The notes below the pieces were generated by a model that did not search any database, was not told the DNA's origin, and worked only from the letters and a program-made list of their open reading frames with translations. Source: Luminiphilus sp. (GTDB taxonomy: Bacteria > Pseudomonadota > Gammaproteobacteria > Pseudomonadales > Halieaceae). Taken from it: DNA of 5,111 bases. The translations under genes and the position numbers were made by a program. Shown in pieces: positions 1 to 5,111 of the stretch (position 1 is its first letter; each line of letters begins with the position of its first letter). The stretch covers positions 1 through 5,111 of the forward strand of contig JAQXEB010000060.1 of NCBI GenBank assembly GCA_029251065.1, read 5' to 3'.

Positions 1-342
1 ATAGGGCACGGGCGCGATGCCATGCTGGGTCATATGAAGACCATAAATGCGGCCTTGAAAGAGCGGGACGGGTCTTGGATTCTGGGCGAGCAATTTAGCC
101 TCGCCGATATTTCGCTGGCGTCGATATATTTACGCCTTGATGAGACCGGATGGCTGGATTGGTTCTTGAGCCAAGCCGATTTGGATGCCGTCGCGACGCA
201 TTACGCGCAACTGAAAGCGCGGACAAGTTGGCAAAAAGCGATTGAAGAAAAGCAATTGGATATTATCAAAGCCGGTAGCCAGCGCTTGGCGACCACGATC
301 CGGATGTCATCCACCATTCGCAGAAATTTATACGGGTCTTGA
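1..342 (+). CDS. Glutathione S-transferase family protein, C-terminal part (5' end outside window)
   Basis: The reading frame is open from the first base of the window, so this is the C-terminal part (about 113 residues) of a longer protein; the ATG codons at 22 and 34 are probably internal. The segment QFSLADISLAS, followed by a mostly helical stretch and then SWQKAIEE, fits the all-alpha C-terminal domain of the GST superfamily. The S-L-A-D piece matches the N-capping box and hydrophobic staple of that fold, and the W-Q-K-A-I piece is the usual end of the domain. GSTs are normally cytosolic and conjugate glutathione to electrophiles or use it as a cofactor. The N-terminal thioredoxin-like domain that binds glutathione would lie upstream and is not visible, so neither subclass nor substrate can be named. 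About 30 residues, rich in Arg, Ser and Thr, follow the usual domain end. The gene converges on the tRNA-Leu gene, with 10 bases between the stop and the tRNA 3' end. Confidence 0.75.
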   Translation: MGHGRDAMLGHMKTINAALKERDGSWILGEQFSLADISLASIYLRLDETGWLDWFLSQADLDAVATHYAQLKARTSWQKAIEEKQLDIIKAGSQRLATTIRMSSTIRRNLYGS

Positions 343-352
343 AACTTGAGAA

Positions 353-439
353 TGGTGCCTAGAAGAGGACTTGAACCTCCACGCCCTTGCGAGCACTAGC
401 ACCTGAAGCTAGCGTGTCTACCAATTTCACCACCTGGGC
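353..439 (-). tRNA. tRNA-Leu, anticodon CAG, CCA encoded
   Basis: Read on the minus strand, this 87-base segment folds as a class II tRNA. It has a D arm with a 3-bp GTG/CAC stem, an anticodon stem CTAGC/GCTAG with a TTCAGGT loop (anticodon CAG, reading CTG codons), a long variable arm with a GCTC/GGGC stem and GCAA loop, and a T arm GGAGG/CCTCT with loop TTCAAGT. The discriminator is A73, as expected for leucine, and the CCA end is encoded at 353-355. The acceptor stem has one clear defect: C4 faces A69 instead of G. G7-U66 and G49-U65 are wobble pairs. Everything else looks functional. It is transcribed towards the GST-like gene. I see no stem-loop with a T tract just past its 3' end. Confidence 0.97.
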
Positions 440-464
440 AGGTAAGGCAAAAAGAAGGAGGGCG

Positions 465-493
465 AGGCTACTCGTCAGCTATTTGATTGTCAA
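465..493 (-). promoter_or_regulatory. Probable sigma-70 promoter of tRNA-Leu
   Basis: On the minus strand a perfect -35 box TTGACA (488-493) is followed by a 17-base spacer and a weak -10 box TAGCCT (465-470, three of six consensus positions). The bases after the -10 are CGCCCTCC, a G+C-rich discriminator of the kind found at stringently controlled stable-RNA promoters. Transcription would start near 458 and leave a leader of about 20 bases before the mature tRNA 5' end at 439, which RNase P would remove. Position, spacing and discriminator support the call; the poor -10 is the main doubt. Confidence 0.6.
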
Positions 494-529
494 TCTTGGC
501 CCCCTGTTACCGCTGAAACGCTTCGTCCT

Positions 530-961
530 TCAGACCCCGTATCAGAAGCGCGCTTATTAAAGTTGCTTCTCGACACCACGGGCGTCAGAGAGCAAACGAT
601 CGTCGATCGAACGCGACACATCATTCAAATTCTGCTGCCTACAGGCCAGTGTCGGATAACCCGTGTTGCCGCCATGCTGAGCGTCGATCGAAGAACATTG
701 AATCGGTGGCTTAATAATCACGGGGCGTCATTTTCAGAGCTTGTGCACGAGGTTCGTATGGAGGTCATTCGATCCAGTCTGCGTCGTGAGGTCAAAATTC
801 GAGGCAGCATGTCGGATACGCTGGGCTTTTCGCACCGCAGTAGTTTTTCTCGCTGGTGGTCACGCAACAAGGCGTCGGTATTGCAAGAGCCGTCCATTCG
901 TGACGTCAACCCGCGGCAGATGCTATTGTGGGACGCATTGCTTGTGCGGCGAGTCTATTAG
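530..961 (+). pseudogene. AraC-family transcriptional regulator remnant, N-terminal domain missing
   Basis: The translated frame resembles the linker and C-terminal DNA-binding domain of AraC/XylS regulators of the type with an arabinose-binding-like N-terminal domain. A helical linker (from about S-D-P-V-S at 530) leads into an I-L-L-P-T-G-Q-C segment. The first helix-turn-helix follows (RVAAMLSVDRRTLNRWL), then the connecting helix (SFSELVHEVRMEVI), then the second helix-turn-helix ending in L-G-F-S-H-R-S-S-F-S-R-W. The second motif keeps the family spacing, but its usual I-A pair reads M-S, so it may be weakened. The roughly 200-residue sensor domain that normally precedes this is absent: the frame is closed by TAA at 443, and the region just upstream is the tRNA and its promoter. 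There is no ATG near the start of the homology. The only plausible start is TTG at 563, without a clear Shine-Dalgarno, which would give 132 residues. I read this as a 5'-truncated gene; a small expressed DNA-binding protein is the alternative. Confidence 0.6.
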
Positions 962-1097
962 TCGGTAGGCGCTGTGCTGGCAGGCGGGTGGCGTGTATCG
1001 GTGCAGCGTCGGCATTGCATCGAGGTCTCGTACGTCTTTTTACGGTAACCTCGCATCACTTAAAGCAAAATACAGCGCGCCGCTCTGAACATGTATT

Positions 1098-1110
1098 GGT
1101 TAAAATAACC
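1098..1110. repeat. Short inverted repeat in the rnr leader
   Basis: GGTTA-AAA-TAACC is a perfect 5-bp dyad with a 3-base centre, lying 56 bases before the proposed rnr start. It overlaps TAAAAT (1101-1106), which matches five of six -10 consensus positions, but no acceptable -35 box lies 16-18 bases upstream (that stretch is CGCCGC-like). It could be an operator at an activator-dependent rnr promoter or a chance A+T-rich palindrome. The rest of 962-1165 shows no gene, terminator or RNA that I can identify. Confidence 0.25.
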
Positions 1111-1165
1111 CCCTACGTTGCACAGCAATCGATCATCGCTTTTACCTACCCCCATTGGCGGACTC

Positions 1166-3529
1166 TTGAAAAAAAACCAAAAAACTAAAATCTCTAAAGA
1201 CCCTCATGCTTCTCGCGAGGCGGAAAAATACGATCATCCAATACCCAGTCGTGAACTGATTCTCGAGGTGATGGCTGCGCGCGATGTACCCATGCGATTT
1301 GAGGAGCTCTCGACCGCCTTGGGCATAGATAATGATAATGATCTCCTTTCGCTTCAAAAAAGACTCAGAGCAATGCAGCGCGCGGGCCAGCTGATCGCCG
1401 GTCGACGGGGAGCCTTGGGTTTACCGAAAAAAATGGACCTAGTGAAGTGTAAAATCATCGGGCACCGAGACGGCTATGGATTTGCCTCACCGGTGGAGGA
1501 GGGTGATGATTTTTTCCTTTCGAGTCGTCAGATGTACCGCGTCTTTGATGGTGACGAAGTGCTGGTCGCTCAGTCGGGACACGATGACAAAGGACGCCCG
1601 AGTGGACACGTTGTTGAGGTGCTGAGTCGGGCACACACCTCGATTGTCGGTCGGTATATGGAAGAGGGGGGTATTGGCTATTTGCTCCCACATAATCGGC
1701 GCATCAGTAACCACGTTCTCATCCCACCCAAGTTTAAAGCGGGTGCGCAGTCGGGACAGCTGGTCTCTGTCAGTATTACGGACTATCCCACTGAGGTACT
1801 CGGCGCCAAGGGCGCCGTAGAGGAGATTCTGGGTGATCATTTAGATCCCGGGCTTGAGATCGACGTGGCGATCCGAGCACATGATATTCCGCACGAGTGG
1901 CCCGATGCGGTCTTAGCACAAGCGGGTACGCTCCGCGATGAGCCAACAGAGGCCGATAAAGCAGATCGTGTTGACCTGCGCGGTCTGGGACTGGTCACGA
2001 TTGATGGCGAGGACGCGCGCGATTTTGATGATGCGGTTTACTGCGAGGCCGAAGGATCTGGATTTCGCGTCTGGGTTGCCATTGCCGATGTAGGTCACTA
2101 CGTCCCCATTGGCAGCGCGCTGGACGAAGAGGCTTTTACTCGTGGTAACTCGGTGTATTTTCCAGAACGCGTCGTCCCTATGTTTCCCGAGGTGCTGTCC
2201 AATGGGTTGTGTTCGCTCAAACCCCAAGTAGACCGGCTTGCGATGGTCTGCGAGATGGTGATTGATGGTAATGGTCAGGTCACTGACTCGCGCTTTTACG
2301 AGGCAGTGATTCACTCGCATGCACGATTGACCTATACCCAAGTGGGGCAAGTCCTTGAAGAGGGCTATAGCGATGATGTTGCCTCCGAGCGGTATGAGGG
2401 TCTCATGCGGTTGCATGACCTCTACAAGGTGCTGCGAAGGGCTCGATCGAAAAGGGGGGCGATTGACTTCGAGACCGTGGAGACACGAATTATTTTCGAC
2501 GAAAATCGAAAGATCGATGCGATTGTCCCAGTTATCCGAAACGATGCTCACAAACTGATTGAGGAGTGCATGCTCGCTGCGAATGTGGCGACCGCGCAAT
2601 TTTTAGAGGCGTCCGAGCTGGGCGCACTGTTTAGAGTCCACCAGGGCCCGTCAACAGAGCGATTGGAAGCATTACGCACATTTTTGGGTGAGCTGGCCTT
2701 AGATTTACCAGGGGGCCTGGACCCTACACCACTGGATTACCAGACTGTCATGGCGCGACTTCATGAGCGCGATGACGCGCAGATGATTCAAACCATGCTC
2801 TTGCGCTCATTGAGCCAGGCTGTATACAAACCTGAGAATGATGGACACTTTGGGCTTCATTACGACGCCTACGCGCATTTCACATCACCCATTAGACGCT
2901 ATCCAGACCTGCTGGTTCATCGCGCGATTAAACGCCTTGCGACGGCGTCCGGTGCGACACCGCGTAAGCTCTCAAAAGAGCAAAACAGGGCGCTGTATCC
3001 CTACACCATGGTCGATCTTGTGGCTGCGGGTGAGCATTGTTCCATGAGCGAGCGTCGAGCTGATGACGCCACACGTGATGTTCAGCTGTGGCTCAAATGT
3101 GAGTACCTCAGGCACCATATTGGTGACGAGTTCGCAGGGGTGGTCGCATCAGTCACCCGGTTCGGAATGTTTGTTGAGTTAAGCGACATCTACATGGAGG
3201 GGCTGATCCACATCAGTGCGTTGCCCTCGGACTACTACCACTTTGATCACGCGTCGCAACGCTTGGTGGGTGAGCACACGCGTCAGACGTTCCAACTGGG
3301 TGACAAGGTGCAGGTCAAGGTTGCGCGGGTTGATCTTGACGACCGAAAGATCGACCTAGAACTGGTCGGGAATGTTACGCCTGGGGTAGGTCGGCGAGGA
3401 AACAAGCAGTCTGCTAAGCGTCGGTCGGAAAACAAAGCCAAGGTGGGGGCTGGAGCAAAAAAACGGGGTCCAAAGGGCCAAAAGCCAACCCGTAAAAAAG
3501 ACACGTCAAAACGACGCGGGCATAAATAG
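1166..3529 (+). CDS. rnr: Ribonuclease R, 3'-5' exoribonuclease
   Basis: RNase R degrades structured RNA processively from the 3' end in the cytoplasm and takes part in rRNA quality control, mRNA decay and trans-translation. From the TTG at 1166 it has 787 residues (E. coli, 813). A winged-helix region (about 25-85, starting after E-A-E-K-Y and P-I-P-S-R-E) precedes two cold-shock domains (about 93-158 and 161-222). The RNB catalytic domain (about 268-590) contains T-I-D-G-E-D-A-R-D-F-D-D. Asp280, Asp286, Asp288 and Asp289 correspond to the metal-binding Asp272, 278, 280 and 281 of E. coli; Tyr331 in RGNSVYFP corresponds to Tyr324, and SPIRRYPD is at 574-581. An S1 domain (about 653-734) and a Lys/Arg-rich tail (about 736-787) follow. 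No ATG fits: the first in frame (1271) would cut conserved sequence. TTG 1118 adds 16 residues with no family match and no Shine-Dalgarno, whereas TTG 1166 has GGCGGA just upstream, although only 3 bases away, and an A-rich start. The stop overlaps rlmB by one base. Confidence 0.95.
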   Translation: MKKNQKTKISKDPHASREAEKYDHPIPSRELILEVMAARDVPMRFEELSTALGIDNDNDLLSLQKRLRAMQRAGQLIAGRRGALGLPKKMDLVKCKIIGHRDGYGFASPVEEGDDFFLSSRQMYRVFDGDEVLVAQSGHDDKGRPSGHVVEVLSRAHTSIVGRYMEEGGIGYLLPHNRRISNHVLIPPKFKAGAQSGQLVSVSITDYPTEVLGAKGAVEEILGDHLDPGLEIDVAIRAHDIPHEWPDAVLAQAGTLRDEPTEADKADRVDLRGLGLVTIDGEDARDFDDAVYCEAEGSGFRVWVAIADVGHYVPIGSALDEEAFTRGNSVYFPERVVPMFPEVLSNGLCSLKPQVDRLAMVCEMVIDGNGQVTDSRFYEAVIHSHARLTYTQVGQVLEEGYSDDVASERYEGLMRLHDLYKVLRRARSKRGAIDFETVETRIIFDENRKIDAIVPVIRNDAHKLIEECMLAANVATAQFLEASELGALFRVHQGPSTERLEALRTFLGELALDLPGGLDPTPLDYQTVMARLHERDDAQMIQTMLLRSLSQAVYKPENDGHFGLHYDAYAHFTSPIRRYPDLLVHRAIKRLATASGATPRKLSKEQNRALYPYTMVDLVAAGEHCSMSERRADDATRDVQLWLKCEYLRHHIGDEFAGVVASVTRFGMFVELSDIYMEGLIHISALPSDYYHFDHASQRLVGEHTRQTFQLGDKVQVKVARVDLDDRKIDLELVGNVTPGVGRRGNKQSAKRRSENKAKVGAGAKKRGPKGQKPTRKKDTSKRRGHK

Positions 3530-4272
3530 TGTCCACCTTCGCTTACGGTATTCATGCGGTTGATGGTCTTTTGCGTCGTTCTCCCGAGCGAGTGATTAAT
3601 CTGTCGGTACAGGCTGACCGGAATGATAAACGGATTCAGGCGTTGTTGACGTTGGCGATGAACCAAGGTGTTGGTGTGACCCGATCTAGCAAAAGGGATC
3701 TCGACGCTATGGTCAGTGAACGTCATCAGGGCGTCGTTGCGACCATTGAGCCGTTAGATGTTCAGGTGTCCATGAGCGAAAAAGAGTTGTTAGTCTTTTT
3801 GAAAGCGAGACCTCAGCCGCTTGTGCTGGTGCTTGATGGCGTGACAGACCCTCACAACTTAGGCGCGTGCTTGCGTTCGGCTGATGCCGCAGGTGTTGAC
3901 GCAGTTGTGACACCCAAAGACAACAGTGCTGAGCTCAATGCGACGGCACGAAAAGTGGCGAGCGGCGCTGCCGACAGCGTCCCGCTTGTTCGTGTGACAA
4001 ATCTTGCTCGAACGCTGAAGTCACTCAAGGAGCTGGGTCTTTGGATTGTCGGTACGACGGGTGAGGCTGATGCGCTCCTTTACGATCAAGATTTGACGTT
4101 GCCTTCAGTGATTGTCGTGGGTGCCGAGGGGCCGGGTATGCGGCGTCTAACCACTGAGGCCTGCGACTTTTTAGTAAAGCTTCCAATGGCCGGAGACGTG
4201 TCGAGTCTCAATGTGTCGGTGGCGACGGGGGTTTGTCTTTTTGAGGCGGTCAGGCAACGCGCGTCACACTGA
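3529..4272 (+). CDS. rlmB: 23S rRNA (guanosine(2251)-2'-O)-methyltransferase RlmB
   Basis: RlmB is a SpoU-type SPOUT methyltransferase that uses S-adenosylmethionine to methylate the ribose 2'-OH of G2251 in the peptidyl-tRNA (P) loop of 23S rRNA during 50S assembly. The product has 247 residues (E. coli, about 243). Residues about 4-78 form the N-terminal substrate-binding domain (A-Y-G-I-H-A-V at the start, H-Q-G-V-V-A near its end). The C-terminal trefoil-knot domain carries motif 1 (D-P-H-N-L-G-A-C-L-R-S-A-D, with Asn110 and Arg116), motif 2 (V-V-G-A-E-G-P-G-M, with Glu200) and motif 3 (S-L-N-V-S-V-A, with Ser226 and Asn228). These residues sit two positions after the key residues of the E. 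coli enzyme. The start is GTG, sharing its first G with the rnr TAG stop (TAGTG). Upstream there is only a weak GCGGG as Shine-Dalgarno, so translation is probably coupled to rnr. No later in-frame start keeps the conserved N-terminus. Confidence 0.96.
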   Translation: MSTFAYGIHAVDGLLRRSPERVINLSVQADRNDKRIQALLTLAMNQGVGVTRSSKRDLDAMVSERHQGVVATIEPLDVQVSMSEKELLVFLKARPQPLVLVLDGVTDPHNLGACLRSADAAGVDAVVTPKDNSAELNATARKVASGAADSVPLVRVTNLARTLKSLKELGLWIVGTTGEADALLYDQDLTLPSVIVVGAEGPGMRRLTTEACDFLVKLPMAGDVSSLNVSVATGVCLFEAVRQRASH

Positions 4273-4301
4273 TTGCATTCCATCAAACGCCTCTGTAGAC
4301 T
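4273..4301 (+). promoter_or_regulatory. Candidate promoter for rpsF-rpsR
   Basis: Immediately after the rlmB stop, TTGCAT (4273-4278) and TAGACT (4296-4301, four of six -10 consensus positions) are separated by 17 bases. The following bases, CCGCGCCTC, form a G+C-rich discriminator as at stringently controlled ribosomal promoters. Transcription starting near 4308 would give a leader of about 80 bases that holds the whole S6:S18-like fold. The -35 box is only a half match (TTG), so confidence is moderate. Read-through from rnr-rlmB is also likely, because no clear terminator separates the genes. Confidence 0.45.
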
Positions 4302-4338
4302 CCGCGCCTCACAATTAGCTGGGCTCGTTGAGCCTTAA

Positions 4339-4381
4339 CTCCTTGCTGCACCGATGAACGGGCGGCTACAACCGAAGGGAG
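4339..4381 (+). promoter_or_regulatory. S6:S18-type ribosomal-protein leader covering the rpsF ribosome-binding site
   Basis: The RNA can fold as three stacked stems. CTCCTT (4339-4344) pairs with 4376-4381 inside the AAGGGAG Shine-Dalgarno, with one G-U pair. GCTGC (4345-4349) pairs with GCGGC (4362-4366), also with one G-U pair. CCG (4351-4353) pairs with CGG (4359-4361) around an ATGAA loop, leaving A4350 bulged. All unpaired bases between the first two stems are on the 3' side: TACAACCG (4367-4374), ending in CCG. A helix with an asymmetric CCG-bearing loop close to the rpsF start is the hallmark of the described S6:S18-binding leader, which imitates the 16S rRNA site of the two proteins. 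Binding of the bS6-bS18 dimer would stabilise the fold and shut off initiation at GTG 4391. The fold was drawn by hand, and the family assignment rests on memory of the motif. Confidence 0.7.
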
Positions 4382-4390
4382 AGATCGTTA

Positions 4391-4879
4391 GTGCGACACT
4401 ACGAAATCGTCTTTATGGTCCATCCGGACCAGTCGGAACAAGTACCGGGCATGATCGAACGGTATTCCAATGTGATCACCAAAGATGGCGGGCAAATGCA
4501 CCGCCTCGAAGATTGGGGTCGCCGTCAACTCGCTTATCACATCAACAAAATTCACAAGGCGCATTACGTCATGATGAATGTTGAAGCGACGAATGAGGCG
4601 ATGGAAGAACTCACCACTACGTTCCGCTACAACGATGCGGTCATTCGTAACTTGGTGATACGGCGCGATGAAGCAGTGACTGAAGAGTCATTGATCATGA
4701 AGTCCGAAAAAGAGGACCGCGAGCGTAAGTCACGTTACCAGGAGCGTCAGGCCGCCGAGGCGAAAGCCGAGGTAGTGCAAGAAGCGGAATCCGTTGAGGC
4801 AGACGCCGCAGATGAAAGCGCCGAAGAAGTGGAAGCTGAAGTAGCTCCTACGACCGACGACAGCGCAGAGGAGGCTTAA
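4391..4879 (+). CDS. rpsF: 30S ribosomal protein bS6
   Basis: bS6 binds 16S rRNA in the platform of the small subunit as a heterodimer with bS18. Residues 1-100 form the ferredoxin-like S6 core: M-R-H-Y-E-I-V-F-M-V-H-P-D at the start, L-E-D-W-G-R-R-Q-L-A-Y-H-I in the middle and F-R-Y-N-D-A-V-I-R at 78-86. A charged linker (about 101-120) is followed by a long acidic tail (121-162) with 16 Asp or Glu among 42 residues. The 162 residues exceed the roughly 131-135 of E. coli S6, and the extra length is all in the tail. E. coli S6 ends in Glu residues extended by the ligase RimK; this one ends E-E-A, so the same modification is uncertain. The start is GTG 4391, preceded by AAGGGAG (4375-4381) at normal spacing. 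The next in-frame ATG (4415) would remove the first beta strand. Expression is probably autoregulated through the leader fold just upstream. Confidence 0.97.
   Translation: MRHYEIVFMVHPDQSEQVPGMIERYSNVITKDGGQMHRLEDWGRRQLAYHINKIHKAHYVMMNVEATNEAMEELTTTFRYNDAVIRNLVIRRDEAVTEESLIMKSEKEDRERKSRYQERQAAEAKAEVVQEAESVEADAADESAEEVEAEVAPTTDDSAEEA
4867..4874 (+). promoter_or_regulatory. Strong ribosome-binding site of rpsR inside the end of rpsF
   Basis: AGAGGAGG ends 8 bases before the rpsR ATG and is one of the best Shine-Dalgarno matches in the window. It lies within the last codons of rpsF (coding E-E-A), so the acidic C-terminus of bS6 and the ribosome-binding site of the next gene share bases. With only 3 bases between stop and start, the two genes are probably translationally coupled, which suits a 1:1 protein pair. 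Confidence 0.8.
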
Positions 4880-4882
4880 TCA

Positions 4883-5110
4883 ATGTCACGTTTTTTTCGA
4901 CGTAGAAAGTTTTGTCGTTTCACTGCAGAAGGCGTGCAGGAAATCGACTACAAAGATTTAGAGGTACTCAAGCAGTACGTCAGTGAGACCGGCAAGATCG
5001 TACCGAGCCGTATCACCGGCACGAAAGCGAAATACCAGCGGCAGCTAGCGACGGCGATTAAACGCGCGCGTTACTTGGCGTTGTTGCCGTACACGGACGC
5101 GCACCAATAA
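4883..5110 (+). CDS. rpsR: 30S ribosomal protein bS18
   Basis: bS18 pairs with bS6 and binds the central domain of 16S rRNA in the small-subunit platform. The 75-residue product is complete and the same length as in E. coli. It is nearly identical over the family signature: R-R-R-K-F-C-R-F-T near the start, E-I-D-Y-K-D, then G-K-I-V-P-S-R-I-T-G-T and K-Y-Q-R-Q-L-A-T-A-I-K-R-A-R-Y-L, and L-L-P-Y-T-D at the end. The single Cys (Cys11) is in its usual place in the basic N-terminal segment. The gene starts with ATG three bases after the rpsF stop, and its stop TAA is at 5108-5110. In gammaproteobacteria rplI (bL9) usually follows, but the window ends here. Confidence 0.98.
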   Translation: MSRFFRRRKFCRFTAEGVQEIDYKDLEVLKQYVSETGKIVPSRITGTKAKYQRQLATAIKRARYLALLPYTDAHQ

Positions 5111-5111
5111 G

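Noticed and set aside
300..352. Terminator shared by the GST-like gene and the tRNA gene
   Set aside because: I found no stem-loop with a T tract on either strand between or beside the converging 3' ends.
353..439. tRNA-Leu as the attachment site of an integrated element
   Set aside because: There is no integrase gene and no second copy of the tRNA 3' end in the window.
1015..1043. TTGCAT-17-TTTTAC as an rnr promoter
   Set aside because: Both boxes match only three of six consensus positions, which is no better than chance in a 200-base leader.
1078..1106. Consensus-like promoter for rnr using TAAAAT (1101-1106)
   Set aside because: The -10 is good but no -35 match exists at 16-18 bases, so I list only the dyad.
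1118..1165. Upstream TTG at 1118 as the rnr start, adding 16 residues
   Set aside because: The added residues do not resemble RNase R N-termini and there is no Shine-Dalgarno before 1118. It stays possible because the Shine-Dalgarno of TTG 1166 is close.
1913..2599. Long minus-strand open frame (228 codons) inside rnr
   Set aside because: It lies entirely opposite conserved RNase R catalytic sequence and its translation has no recognisable domain.
3283..3726. Minus-strand open frame across the rnr-rlmB junction (147 codons)
   Set aside because: It is antisense to two well-supported genes and shows no domain. It is a by-product of the Lys/Arg-rich rnr tail.
4322..4340. GGCTC-GTT-GAGCC hairpin followed by TTAACT as an rlmB terminator
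   Set aside because: The stem is only 5 bp and there is no T tract. It lies inside the proposed rpsF leader and is better seen as a minor leader hairpin.

Overview
The window comes from a gammaproteobacterial chromosome. The gene order rnr - rlmB - rpsF - rpsR is the usual gammaproteobacterial one, and the RNase R and bS18 sequences align almost residue for residue with the Escherichia coli proteins as I remember them. Moderate G+C content and the general character of the proteins would suit a marine lineage, but I cannot place it below class.

Layout. The left edge (1-342) holds the C-terminal part of a glutathione S-transferase-like protein on the plus strand; its beginning lies outside the window. 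A tRNA-Leu(CAG) gene with an encoded CCA end runs the opposite way (353-439, minus) and has its own recognisable promoter at 465-493. Next, on the plus strand, is what looks like a 5'-truncated AraC-family regulator (about 530-961), of which only the linker and DNA-binding half remain. About 200 bases of non-coding leader follow. The rest is a tight plus-strand cluster: rnr (RNase R, TTG start), rlmB (23S rRNA Gm2251 methyltransferase, whose GTG start overlaps the rnr stop by one base), a 118-base gap, rpsF (ribosomal protein bS6, GTG start, long acidic tail) and rpsR (ribosomal protein bS18), which ends one base before the window edge.

How the genes work together. All four genes of the main cluster serve RNA and ribosome biology: a 3'-5' exoribonuclease for structured RNA, an rRNA methyltransferase for the 50S subunit, and two 30S proteins that bind 16S rRNA as a heterodimer. 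The rlmB-rpsF gap appears to carry a separate promoter with a G+C-rich discriminator, followed by an RNA fold that pairs with the rpsF ribosome-binding site and shows an unpaired CCG on its 3' side. This matches the known S6:S18 autoregulatory leader, so the ribosomal-protein genes are probably controlled apart from rnr-rlmB.

I see no new defence, mobile or biosynthetic system here. The points most worth a second look are the S6:S18 leader fold, the A-C mismatch in the tRNA acceptor stem, the truncated AraC remnant, the run of three non-ATG starts and the long acidic tail of bS6.
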